Positions 1-7,884 of a DNA stretch of 64,000 nt are shown here, in pieces. Below the pieces are notes generated by a model. It was given only the letters and a program-made list of their open reading frames with translations, was not told the DNA's origin and ran no database searches. The first letter of the stretch is position 1. Each line of letters opens with the position of its first letter. The DNA comes from Lachnospiraceae bacterium (GTDB lineage Bacteria > Bacillota > Clostridia > Lachnospirales > Lachnospiraceae): contig JAQUXP010000010.1 in assembly GCA_028692395.1 (NCBI GenBank), positions 1 through 64,000 of the forward strand. The letters run 5' to 3'. Made by a program: the position numbers and the translations under genes.

Positions 1-140
1 ACTAGCTAATTTTATCCATAATTCTTACTGTTTATAAGGATCTTTTCGATCGTTCAAAAATGTTATTCTTTAGAACTTTCGAGGATGTGTTTTACTATTT
101 AATTATCAAGGAACTTTGTTCTGTCTCACAACAGCAACTC
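1..140 (-). other. Probable rRNA operon leader
   Basis: AT-rich stretch with no credible coding frame, lying downstream of three strong promoters that read toward the left edge. On the minus strand it begins after GAGTTGCTGTTG and contains GTTCCTTGATAATTAAATAG, which resembles the leaders and spacers around clostridial rRNA genes. The 16S gene itself would lie outside the window, so the assignment is inference from promoter arrangement and leader style. Confidence 0.55.
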
Positions 141-144
141 TGAT

Positions 145-332
145 ATTCTACCAAAGTTGAAGCCGTTTGTCAAGAACTTTTTTCTTTTACTGTATGTTTC
201 TTTTTCATCAGCAACTTTTGTATTGTATAACGTAGTCGGCTGATTGTCAAGAACTTTTTTATTCTTTTTGCTGTCCTCTGTATCTCTCAGCGACAGCTTA
301 TATAGATTATCACAGGATTCCTGCAAAGTCAA
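145..332 (-). promoter_or_regulatory. Three tandem sigma-A promoters (rrn-type)
   Basis: Three minus-strand promoters, each with an exact 17-bp spacer. The first has -35 TTGACT (327-332) and -10 TAATCT (304-309). The second has TTGACA (245-250) and TACAAT (222-227). The third has TTGACA (168-173) and TAGAAT (145-150). Each -35 is preceded by the same AAAAAGTT(C/G) block, and two are followed by AGTTGCTG near the start site. Periodicity is about 77-82 bp. Stacked strong promoters of this kind are typical of rRNA operons. Confidence 0.85.
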
Positions 333-429
333 CAACTTTTTCAAATTTTTTCAAGCCTTTTTCGATGGCTTTACATTGACCGCATTCTTATGTTTTTATA
401 TAGAAAAACTCACTGTTTTAATAAAGAAT

Positions 430-460
430 AAAAGCCCACCGATTTGCTCGGTGGACTTTT
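430..460. terminator. Bidirectional rho-independent terminator
   Basis: 13-bp stem with one mismatch: AAAAGCCCACCGA (430-442) pairs with TCGGTGGACTTTT (448-460). It has T-rich tails on both strands. It follows the minus-strand CvpA-like gene and separates it from the tandem promoters. Confidence 0.85.
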
Positions 461-496
461 ATAATACCATTTGTTAACAAAAAAGTCAATTAATTT

Positions 497-1207
497 CTAC
501 AACATTTTCAAGATCATATCCAGCAAATAATTGTTGCTGTACAGATATCTGAGAATCTGATTATTTTGAATCTGTTTCATGCAGGCAATTCCCCAGCCAG
601 TCTGGCCAAAGATGGATAATATTGCAAAAAACACCCAGATCCACAAAAGAGAACGTACCAATCCGGCTGCCGCACCACCCAGACGATTAGCAAGGCTGAT
701 AAATGGCAGAGATGTCACTGCATCCGCTGCACGCAAAACCAGCCAGATGAAAAAGATAGCTATCAAAAATGCCAGTGCAAAAGCCAGAATCTTCATGATG
801 GCTTTTGTGAGATATGTGGATGCATAATCGCTTACGGAGTCTGCAAGCAGAGACTGATAGTTACTCTGTTCACTTCCCTGCAGCAGCTTGCTGGTCCAGT
901 ACGAAGGCAGTCCCAGGCTTCTCAGTACCGTCTCCAGCTTCGCAGTATCGCCTGTCTGAACAATATCGGGTGAATCTGTACTTGTTAATTTATCTTCTAT
1001 ATAGGTTTCACATTTCTTCTGTATATAGCTTTCTGCGTTGGTATATTTCTGAAGTGCGTCCTCCGCATAAGGCTGTAACCACACGGATAAACAGGTTACG
1101 AATACCAGAAAAAATGTAGAAACAATCGTTCGTACCAATCCCTTACGTGCACCTGCCAGTACCGACAGAAGCGTAATAATCAGCACAATCATTAGCAGCC
1201 AGCTCAT
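497..1207 (-). CDS. CvpA family membrane protein
   Basis: A 236-aa integral membrane protein of the CvpA/colicin V production family. The N-terminus is a hydrophobic pair (residues about 1-40) containing the family-typical AGARKGLVR turn. A hydrophilic segment of about 80 residues follows (about 48-128), then two more hydrophobic helices around 135-160 and 170-200 carrying the LANRLGGAAAGLVRSL motif. The start at 1207 has a clear GAAGGAG site. It lies 16 nt after the DUF5711-like gene and is probably cotranscribed with it; a strong terminator follows. The molecular role is not known beyond envelope or secretion association in the family. Confidence 0.85.
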   Translation of the reverse strand: MSWLLMIVLIITLLSVLAGARKGLVRTIVSTFFLVFVTCLSVWLQPYAEDALQKYTNAESYIQKKCETYIEDKLTSTDSPDIVQTGDTAKLETVLRSLGLPSYWTSKLLQGSEQSNYQSLLADSVSDYASTYLTKAIMKILAFALAFLIAIFFIWLVLRAADAVTSLPFISLANRLGGAAAGLVRSLLWIWVFFAILSIFGQTGWGIACMKQIQNNQILRYLYSNNYLLDMILKML

Positions 1208-1223
1208 GTGTATCTCCTTCTAG

Positions 1224-2963
1224 TTATTTTAACTTCAGCGTACTTGTTCCTGTCTCAGTAACCACCATATACCGGGTTCCACCCAGTGCCAGCACCTGAT
1301 TCAGTATTCCCACATCAATGGTTCCCTGATATTTACATACTCCTGACAGACTGTATACGCACATTTCCTGCCTGTTATACATTAGAATATGATTTTCCTC
1401 CAGGGAAATATTGGAATAAGGAAAGTCAAAGGATTCTCGGAATACTTCTCTTCCATTCATATTATAAGCAGTCATCTCATAGGTTTTCTTGGATGCGGGA
1501 TCCTTCGTGACAAATACCACATAATCATCGTTGTGCACTACACTTAGGATCTCCTGTGAAATGGTTACGGATGCATCTTCCTTGGGAATCTGCTTTCCCT
1601 TATAAACAGTGAAGCCATCATCTCTTATGACAAGACAGGTATCTGTATTCAGATATTCAATATCCGGAGTCACATGTCCGCTGATGTCAAAGCTGTTAAC
1701 TACATTGTCTGTCTGATTCTGGCCTGTACTGCTGAAATTGTAAAAAATAACCTTTGTAGATGGTTTTCCATCCCCCACATACAGATAGGTAACTCCCATC
1801 AGAAGTCCATCCTGAGACAAGCTGATATCCAGAGGATATCCTGGATTGTCCAGGGTAGTACGTGAAGATGCAATAATTGTTCCGTCCTTTTCATAGTATT
1901 CAATAGAGGTCGTATCCCCAGATTCCAGTACCGCTGCCACGACACCCTGACTTGCAACACAGGCTTTTACAATTGGAAGTTTTGTGGTGATCTTTCCGAT
2001 TTCTCCATCCTTCTGATAAATATGAATAGCAGTACCCTGTGTATCGTAAATAATACAGGTATCACCGTTGCTGACAGCTGTCGGAGCGTTCATAGAATAA
2101 CTGCTGTTCCAGAGCAGCTTTCCGCTGCTGTTACTGAGCTGGGCGCTGTCCAAACTGTATTTTAAAACATTCCCATTGATATTTGCATAGCTTGCTGAGA
2201 TTGTGTCTTCTCCACCTGCCTCACTTACCACGGAATAAGAATCATAGGTCCAGTATTTTACAACATTTGCGACAATCAAAAGAACCACCAGCACCCCTGC
2301 TGCCATAGCCGCAAGACGGATCCACTTTTTCTTCCGATAAGCCCAGATACGTTCCTTGTAATCCATCAGGCTGGAAACGGTCTTTTTTGCACGATCCTCT
2401 GTGGACTTCTGGTTTCTGCTAATCTTTTTGCTCCCACGCCAGACATTCCTGTCTTTGCGGCGTGGTTTTGAGCCTGTCTTCTGCCCTTGCTGGCTTTCAC
2501 CCATTCCCTCGGTGATAATCGTAGCTGCCGCCGTCTTCCCGGCTTCTTCCTGCCATTCTTCCGGCTCTTCTCTATTACTTCTGCGTGCTTCTGACTTTTC
2601 CTGGTTCTGTCTCTCTGGCTCCTCTGCTTCTTTTCTGCCTCGGCTCTCTTGTTTTTCCAAAACTTCCCTGGTCTGGTGAGCGGGAACATCTGGCTCATCC
2701 GGAATCTCTTCCACGGGGGCATCCTGATTATCCGGGATCTGCTCTACAGGTTCGTAAGGCTCATCTGGAATCTCCTCCCCAGGGTCATCCGGCTCACTCT
2801 CTTCACTTTGTTCCTGCCAGTCCTGGATCTCCGGAAGTTCATCCATCGCTACCCGGAGCATACCATCTGGCACTTCTTCCTCTTCCTCCTGCTGCTGGAT
2901 CTGAAGTTCCAGAGCTTTTTGGATTTTATCAAAATCAATATTATTATCTTTGTAATCGTCCAT
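1224..2963 (-). CDS. DUF5711-like membrane protein with acidic tail and propeller-like ectodomain
   Basis: A 579-aa protein. Residues 1-180 are very acidic, Pro/Glu-rich low complexity with imperfect EEIPDEP repeats, turning basic just before a single transmembrane helix (about 215-236). The remaining 340 residues are an extracytoplasmic beta-rich region with recurring short strands such as ISLSQDGLLMGVTYL, suggesting a WD40/PQQ-like propeller. I recall this architecture as DUF5711 in Lachnospiraceae. Orientation would put the acidic tail inside the cell and the propeller outside. It is paired with a CvpA-like gene downstream. A TATACT -10 sits at 3004-3009. Function unknown. Confidence 0.75.
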   Translation of the reverse strand: MDDYKDNNIDFDKIQKALELQIQQQEEEEEVPDGMLRVAMDELPEIQDWQEQSEESEPDDPGEEIPDEPYEPVEQIPDNQDAPVEEIPDEPDVPAHQTREVLEKQESRGRKEAEEPERQNQEKSEARRSNREEPEEWQEEAGKTAAATIITEGMGESQQGQKTGSKPRRKDRNVWRGSKKISRNQKSTEDRAKKTVSSLMDYKERIWAYRKKKWIRLAAMAAGVLVVLLIVANVVKYWTYDSYSVVSEAGGEDTISASYANINGNVLKYSLDSAQLSNSSGKLLWNSSYSMNAPTAVSNGDTCIIYDTQGTAIHIYQKDGEIGKITTKLPIVKACVASQGVVAAVLESGDTTSIEYYEKDGTIIASSRTTLDNPGYPLDISLSQDGLLMGVTYLYVGDGKPSTKVIFYNFSSTGQNQTDNVVNSFDISGHVTPDIEYLNTDTCLVIRDDGFTVYKGKQIPKEDASVTISQEILSVVHNDDYVVFVTKDPASKKTYEMTAYNMNGREVFRESFDFPYSNISLEENHILMYNRQEMCVYSLSGVCKYQGTIDVGILNQVLALGGTRYMVVTETGTSTLKLK

Positions 2964-3025
2964 ATTTTTCCTTTTTGTAAAAAAGTTTCATGTGTTACCA
3001 AAATAGTATAACATGTTTTATTCTG

Positions 3026-4258
3026 TTATGGGAGAAGTAATTTTTGGCCGGCGTAGATGAGTTCTGAGCTTTCCAGGTTGTTCAGCTCACATATTGCATC
3101 AATCTCATCGAGGGAGCCATACATCTCCATACTGATTTTGCTTAAGGTATCTCCTCTTTGTACCAGATAGCTCCGGCTTCCGGCACCCTCCGTGGACATA
3201 CTTTCTCTTGTCATGTCCGGTGTCTGAGACGGAGTAAGAGAAGGGCTTCCTGTTATCTCGGGCGTTGTGCTGACTGACGGATCAGGTGTGGGAGTCGGAC
3301 TTGCAACCGGATCCTGTTCTCTGTTACCTTCTGTGGCATCATCGCTTACGGCGCTGACAGCTTCTCCTGCTGTTTGAGAAGTATCTTCCTGGGCTGTCCC
3401 ACCGCTTCTCGACTTTATGGCTGTGGTCTGATCGGATACCGTAGAGACAGTCTGACTGTTTCGATTTTGAAAATCATGCCAGATTCCCGAATCCTGCACA
3501 TAGGCAAACCCTATTCCTACCACAGCGGCAGCGGCGCAGGTTGCAAGAGCATAAATCGCTCCCTTTTTTGCCCCATGCTGGATGTTCTCCTCCTGTTTTT
3601 CTTCCACCGCTTTCCGAAAACCGGCCACCGCATGATCCGATTGTTCTTCCTTTTCCTCTATGGAACGGTTTTCGTTAAAATCAACAAGATAGCTCTGCAT
3701 CGGTTCATTTTTCTCATAATAGATATAGAAGCCCTGCTCCCGCTGCAGTTGTCCATTCTCGTAAGCGAAAAATGCCTCCTCTTTTTCTGTCGGATTCATC
3801 AGAAATAAAACTTTGTCATTTCCGGCAAAATGATTCAGATGGGTGTGGAGGATGACATCACTGATCTCAAAGGGCGATCCCGGAATCCGAAGAAACCATC
3901 CCAGTATTTCCTGTCCTTTAAAATACTGCTCGATTTTATCGTGAATTTCACCCCAGATCTTTTCCGAAAATCGGATATGTTCACTGCTTACCTCCATGTC
4001 TGATATCTCCATCGCACTTTGTATAAAAAGATAAGAGAGACCCTCTTTCCACTTATACCTTCCAAGGAGTATTCCCGCATGCCCTGTCGTATCACCCACA
4101 GCCGGCATACGTTTCAAAAACGTATAGACATAATCTTCTGCATAGATTCTTCTTGTACCCTTACTCTCTCCGATTTGTCTAATGTTCTTTGGCAGATAGA
4201 AAAACTCTTCATTTCCATTTGCCTCAGTTTTTTCCTCCTTATAAATGATTTCGATCAT
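3026..4258 (-). CDS. LysM protein with degenerate MPN/JAB-like N-terminal domain
   Basis: A 410-aa protein. Residues about 40-190 resemble an MPN/JAB1 fold: GILLGRYKW, a GWFLRIPG segment at about 120 where active JAMM enzymes have GW(Y/F)HSHP, then DVILHTHLNHF and VLFLMNP. The first His-x-His of the metal site is missing, so it is predicted to be catalytically dead. A transmembrane helix (about 233-255) leads to a Ser/Thr/Pro linker (260-360) and a C-terminal LysM (363-409: YLVQRGDTLSKIS to YAGQKLLLP). LysM binds peptidoglycan, so the MPN part should be cytosolic. RBS AAGGGG precedes the ATG. MPN assignment is by eye. Confidence 0.7.
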   Translation of the reverse strand: MIEIIYKEEKTEANGNEEFFYLPKNIRQIGESKGTRRIYAEDYVYTFLKRMPAVGDTTGHAGILLGRYKWKEGLSYLFIQSAMEISDMEVSSEHIRFSEKIWGEIHDKIEQYFKGQEILGWFLRIPGSPFEISDVILHTHLNHFAGNDKVLFLMNPTEKEEAFFAYENGQLQREQGFYIYYEKNEPMQSYLVDFNENRSIEEKEEQSDHAVAGFRKAVEEKQEENIQHGAKKGAIYALATCAAAAVVGIGFAYVQDSGIWHDFQNRNSQTVSTVSDQTTAIKSRSGGTAQEDTSQTAGEAVSAVSDDATEGNREQDPVASPTPTPDPSVSTTPEITGSPSLTPSQTPDMTRESMSTEGAGSRSYLVQRGDTLSKISMEMYGSLDEIDAICELNNLESSELIYAGQKLLLP

Positions 4259-4371
4259 AGCTGCACCCCTTCACTCTGTTGCACAAACATCCAGGTAACA
4301 GCCATCATAGCACCGGATCTCCTGTATAAAATGTCGAAAGCACTCCGCTGCTTCTCAAAATTATAAGACAT
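4255..4371 (-). CDS. Possible 38-aa ORF overlapping the LysM gene start
   Basis: Encodes 38 residues beginning MSYNFEKQRSAF and ending FVQQSEGVQL. Its TGA overlaps the ATG of the LysM/MPN gene (ATGA), the usual sign of translational coupling. No ribosome-binding site is well placed before its ATG; the nearest GGAGGGG is about 16 nt away. It may be a real upstream peptide or chance. No family recognised. Confidence 0.3.
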   Translation of the reverse strand: MSYNFEKQRSAFDILYRRSGAMMAVTWMFVQQSEGVQL

Positions 4372-4515
4372 CTTTCGTCACAGTCTTCCCCTCCAGGCCC
4401 TGTCTCTCACAGCACAAATGAATCAAATCCACTTCTGGCGAATAATCTAATAAAAGAAAGGAAACACTGGTTAAAAATATCAATTTTGAAAAAGAATCCG
4501 CCAAGGGGGATAACC

Positions 4516-5073
4516 ATGCTGCACAAAACCGGCACAAACCTTTTTTACATTAACAGCAACTCCAGTCAAGCCAGCGACGAACTGAGTCAGCGCCTGATTC
4601 ACTGTATCCATGCCGTGCAAACTCCCTGGGAAGAAATCGTATGTCTTTGCATCGGAAGTGACCGTGTAACCGGAGACTGTCTGGGGCCACTGATCGGACA
4701 CCAGCTTTCCCATTATTCAGACCGCAGACTTTTCGTGTATGGCACACTCGCCTATCCGGTGCATGCGCTGAATCTCCAGGAAATTCTCTGGGATATCCAA
4801 TACATGCATCCTGCCGCTCTTCTGATTGCCATCGACGCCTCTCTTGGTCCTCCAAAGCATCAGGGACATATCTGTATCGGAAATGGAGCACTGATTCCCG
4901 GAGCCGGTGTCCGAAAGGATCTGCCCCCTGTAGGGGAGATCTTCATTACAGGTATTGTGAATTTTTCCGGCATCTCTCCTCAGTTATTGCTTTCCTCCAC
5001 ACGGCTTCGGGATGTCATGCACCTGGCTGATTCCATCACCCAGGGACTGATCAAGGGGTTAAAAAAAAGATGA
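4516..5073 (+). CDS. yyaC: Spore protease YyaC
   Basis: A 185-aa member of the YyaC family, distant relatives of the germination protease Gpr found in spore formers. Visible family motifs are CIGSDRVTGDCLGPLIG near residues 45-60, AIDASLGPP, and the glycine-rich segment GALIPGAGVRKDLPPVGE. The ATG at 4516 is chosen because AAGGGGG lies 6 nt upstream. A TTG ten codons earlier (4486) has no such site. It is a single-gene unit on the plus strand, divergent from the LysM gene and ending inside a terminator. The exact substrate is unknown. Confidence 0.88.
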   Translation: MLHKTGTNLFYINSNSSQASDELSQRLIHCIHAVQTPWEEIVCLCIGSDRVTGDCLGPLIGHQLSHYSDRRLFVYGTLAYPVHALNLQEILWDIQYMHPAALLIAIDASLGPPKHQGHICIGNGALIPGAGVRKDLPPVGEIFITGIVNFSGISPQLLLSSTRLRDVMHLADSITQGLIKGLKKR

Positions 5074-5104
5074 ACTGCATCTTACTGCAGCTCATCTTTT
5101 TGTA
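5061..5104. terminator. Bidirectional terminator between yyaC and transketolase
   Basis: 14-bp stem with one mismatch: AAAGATGAACTGCA (5066-5079) pairs with TGCAGCTCATCTTT (5086-5099). It is flanked by an A-run on the left and T-run on the right, so it works for both converging genes. The yyaC stop lies within the left arm. Confidence 0.85.
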
Positions 5105-5121
5105 TTATTTGTATTATCCTC

Positions 5122-6060
5122 TTAGATCCAGGCTTTAATCTGCTTGTAAATTCCCTTTGCATCAAGCTCATATTTCTCAAGCAATGCAACTGCAGGACCA
5201 GACTCACCAAATACATCCTGCACACCGATCTTCAGAACCGGTGTTGGCTGTTTTGCGCTCAGAGCATCGCATACAGCACTTCCAAGACCGCCGATTACAG
5301 AATGCTCTTCCACGGTTACAACCTTTCCGGTTTCTTTTGCCGCTGCAACAATCAGTTCCTCATCCAGAGGTTTGATGGTATGGATATTGATCACCTTTGC
5401 CTCAATTCCGTCAGCTGCCAGTGTCTCTGCTGCTGCCAGTGCTTCTGCTACCAGAATTCCGGAAGCAACGATGGTAAGATCTTTTCCTTCTTTTAATACA
5501 ACACCTTTTCCAACCTCAAACTTGTAATCTGGTTTGTCGTTGATAATGGGAGCTGCAAGACGCCCAAAACGCATATAAACCGGTCCATCGATTTCATAAG
5601 CAGCTTCTACAGCGGCTTTTGCTTCGATATCATCGGACGGGCAGATAACAGTCATGCCCGGGATGGTACGCATAAGAGCAATGTCCTCATTACACTGATG
5701 TGTTGCACCATCTTCTCCTACAGAAATTCCCGCATGAGTTGCACCGATTTTTACATTCAGATGTGGATAGCCGATGGAATTACGTACCTGTTCAAATGCA
5801 CGTCCTGCTGCAAACATCGCAAAAGAACTTGCAAATGGAACTTTTCCGGTAGCTGCGATTCCTGCAGCAATTCCCATCATATTTGACTCAGCAATTCCAC
5901 AGTCAATATGTCTTTCCGGGAATGCTTTCTTGAAAATTCCAGTCTGTGTAGCTGCTGCAAGGTCAGCATCCAGAACTACAACGTTATCATGTTTCTTTGC
6001 CAGTTCTACCAGCGCATTACCGTAACTGACTCTGGTTGCGATTTTCTTAACGTCTGCCAT
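5122..6060 (-). CDS. Transketolase, C-terminal subunit
   Basis: A 312-aa protein that is the pyrimidine-binding and C-terminal half of a split transketolase. It has DADLAAATQTGIF, the conserved GIAESNMMGIAAGIA with the catalytic glutamate, and the C-terminal domain VINIHTIKPLDEE followed by VEEHSVIGGLGS. It acts with the N-terminal subunit in the non-oxidative pentose phosphate pathway. Its ATG overlaps the stop of the N-subunit gene by one base (TAATG), which couples equal production of the two halves. The terminator at 5061-5104 closes the operon. Confidence 0.92.
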   Translation of the reverse strand: MADVKKIATRVSYGNALVELAKKHDNVVVLDADLAAATQTGIFKKAFPERHIDCGIAESNMMGIAAGIAATGKVPFASSFAMFAAGRAFEQVRNSIGYPHLNVKIGATHAGISVGEDGATHQCNEDIALMRTIPGMTVICPSDDIEAKAAVEAAYEIDGPVYMRFGRLAAPIINDKPDYKFEVGKGVVLKEGKDLTIVASGILVAEALAAAETLAADGIEAKVINIHTIKPLDEELIVAAAKETGKVVTVEEHSVIGGLGSAVCDALSAKQPTPVLKIGVQDVFGESGPAVALLEKYELDAKGIYKQIKAWI

Positions 6061-6887
6061 TATGCTTCACCTGCTTTCTCTAAATCTGCCATAGCGATGG
6101 CATATTCTTCATCGTTTGGCGCTTTTCCATGCCATCCTACCTGATTTTCCATGAAGGAGACACCCTTGCCTTTCAGAGTTTTCGCAATAATTGCAGTTGG
6201 CATACCTTTGACTGTCTTTGCTTCTTCGAAGGCAGTGCGAAGCTGTTCCATATCATTGCCGTCCTCAACATTGATTACATGGAAATTAAATGCCTCAAAC
6301 TTTTTATCAATAGGATATGGAGAGCATACATCTGCAATTGCTCCATCAATCTGAAGTCCATTATTATCAACGATAACTACCAGATTATCCAGCTTGCGGG
6401 CTCCGGCGAACATAGAAGCCTCCCAAACCTGTCCTTCCTGAATCTCACCATCTCCAAGCAGCGTATAAACACGATACTGGTCTCCGGAGAGTTTTGCGGA
6501 AAGAGCCATGCCGACTGCGGCTGAGATTCCCTGTCCGAGAGAACCACTGGACATGTCAACACCTGGAATATGTTTCATATCCGGATGTCCCTGAAGATAA
6601 GAACCGATATGACGCAGTGTCTTCAAATCTTCTACTGGAAAATAGCCGCGAAGAGCCAGTGCGGAATAGAGACCGGGTGCTGTATGTCCTTTGGAAAGAA
6701 CAAAACGATCCCTGTCTGCTTTTTTCGGATCCTTCGGATCAATATTCATTTCTTCAAAATAAAGATAGGTAAAAATGTCTGCTGCTGATAAGGAACCGCC
6801 CGGATGACCTGCTTTTGCTGCGTGAACAGCAGTCACAATACCCTTGCGAACCTCTTTTGCAGTTTTCTGAAGTTCTGATGTATTCAT
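6060..6887 (-). CDS. Transketolase, N-terminal subunit
   Basis: A 275-aa thiamine-diphosphate-binding half of a split transketolase. Motifs are AGHPGGSLSAADI, the cofactor motif GDGEIQEGQVWEA ending in VDNNGLQIDG, and KGHTAPGLYSAL. The ATG at 6887 is preferred over one 14 codons upstream because AGAAGGAGA lies directly before it. It follows the transaldolase gene and is fused to the C-subunit gene by a one-base stop/start overlap. Together the three enzymes interconvert pentose, triose and hexose phosphates. Confidence 0.92.
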   Translation of the reverse strand: MNTSELQKTAKEVRKGIVTAVHAAKAGHPGGSLSAADIFTYLYFEEMNIDPKDPKKADRDRFVLSKGHTAPGLYSALALRGYFPVEDLKTLRHIGSYLQGHPDMKHIPGVDMSSGSLGQGISAAVGMALSAKLSGDQYRVYTLLGDGEIQEGQVWEASMFAGARKLDNLVVIVDNNGLQIDGAIADVCSPYPIDKKFEAFNFHVINVEDGNDMEQLRTAFEEAKTVKGMPTAIIAKTLKGKGVSFMENQVGWHGKAPNDEEYAIAMADLEKAGEA

Positions 6888-6935
6888 AAATTGAATCTCC
6901 TTCTGGTTTTCTTTATTCTTGTATCGCATTCTTAC

Positions 6936-6973
6936 GGCCTGTGCAGTAACTGCACAGACCCGATGAATAGATA
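6936..6973 (-). repeat. Dispersed palindrome family A, copy 1
   Basis: Near-perfect palindrome GGCCTGTGCAGTAACTGCAC followed by AGACC and a GATGAATAGATAC tail. The same core and tail recur at 9966-10006 and 63726-63767. It sits between the transaldolase and transketolase genes, so it would form a hairpin in that mRNA. Confidence 0.75.
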
Positions 6974-6976
6974 CCC

Positions 6977-7630
6977 TTATTCTCCAAATACAGCTTTGTA
7001 ATCTGCCTGGAATTTAGCAATACCTGCATCTGTCAGAGGATGCTTTGTCATCTGCTCAATAACAGAATAAGGAACAGTTGCGATATCAGCGCCTGCCAGT
7101 GCACAGTCAGTAACATGGATTGGATTACGAACGCTTGCGGCGATAATCTCTGTCTCGATACCTGCAACTGCGAAAATTTCTGCGATCTCGCTGATCAGGT
7201 CAACGCCGCGAACACTGATGTCATCCAGTCTTCCAAGGAATGGGGAAACATAGGTTGCGCCTGCTCTTGCCGCAAGAAGTGCCTGATTTGCGGAGAAGAT
7301 GAGTGTTACATTCGTATGAATTCCCTCTGAGCTCAGAGTTTTGCAGGCCTTTAAGCCTTCTACTGTCATCGGAATCTTAACAACCATGTTTGGGTGGATG
7401 GCAGCGATCTCACGTCCTTCTTTGATCATGCCCTCAGCATCAACAGTAGTAGCTTTTACTTCACCGCTGATTGGTCCGTCTACGATGGATGTAATCTCTT
7501 TGATTACTTCTTTGAAATCTCTTCCTTCTTTTGCAATCAGAGACGGATTAGTTGTAACTCCGCAGATAACGCCCATGTCATTTGCTTTTTTAATGTCTTC
7601 AACTTTAGCTGTGTCAATAAAAAACTTCAT
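6977..7630 (-). CDS. tal: Transaldolase (TalC/fructose-6-phosphate aldolase family)
   Basis: A 217-aa short-type transaldolase. The Schiff-base lysine lies in MVVKIPMT, with [14 protein letters not shown] near the N-terminus and SPFLGRLDD in the middle. In GEVKATTVD a glutamate stands where E. coli fructose-6-phosphate aldolase has the glutamine of AQVMATT. That glutamate is associated with transaldolase rather than aldolase activity, so transaldolase is favoured. The start at 7630 has GGGAGGAAATCACA before it; longer upstream frames run through the promoter. It is the first gene of the tal-transketolase operon, downstream of a LacI-family gene that may control it. Confidence 0.88.
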   Translation of the reverse strand: MKFFIDTAKVEDIKKANDMGVICGVTTNPSLIAKEGRDFKEVIKEITSIVDGPISGEVKATTVDAEGMIKEGREIAAIHPNMVVKIPMTVEGLKACKTLSSEGIHTNVTLIFSANQALLAARAGATYVSPFLGRLDDISVRGVDLISEIAEIFAVAGIETEIIAASVRNPIHVTDCALAGADIATVPYSVIEQMTKHPLTDAGIAKFQADYKAVFGE

Positions 7631-7694
7631 TGTGATTTCCTCCCAATATGTATATGATTCTGGTACCCTTTCGGTACATTTTCGTGATAGATTC

Positions 7695-7722
7695 AGTATA
7701 TCACATTTTGCCATAGAATCAA
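7695..7722 (-). promoter_or_regulatory. Promoter of the tal-transketolase operon
   Basis: -35 TTGATT (7717-7722), 16-bp spacer, -10 TATACT (7695-7700), 65 nt before the tal start codon. Confidence 0.7.
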
Positions 7723-7736
7723 CCATGTCGTTTTTT

Positions 7737-7776
7737 ATTAATAAACTTTCGAATTAATAAAACAATATTTATTAAT
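7737..7776. repeat. ATTAATAAA repeats upstream of the tal promoter
   Basis: ATTAATAAA occurs at 7737-7745 and 7753-7761, and inverted (TTTATTAAT) at 7768-7776. They lie just upstream of the -35. They could be an UP element or a regulator binding array. A central TTCGAA lies between the first two. Confidence 0.4.
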
Positions 7777-7884
7777 TGTTTTCAGGGCTTTTTAACGAAA
7801 CCTTAATTTTTCATCAATAATAAAGCTTATAAAACATCCTGTTTCAAAAATTATTAGTAATATTTTTTACCAGATTATTTATAT

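Noticed and set aside
126-344. 72-codon minus-strand frame
   Set aside because: It overlies the three tandem promoters and leader; the sequence is low complexity and has no ribosome-binding site.
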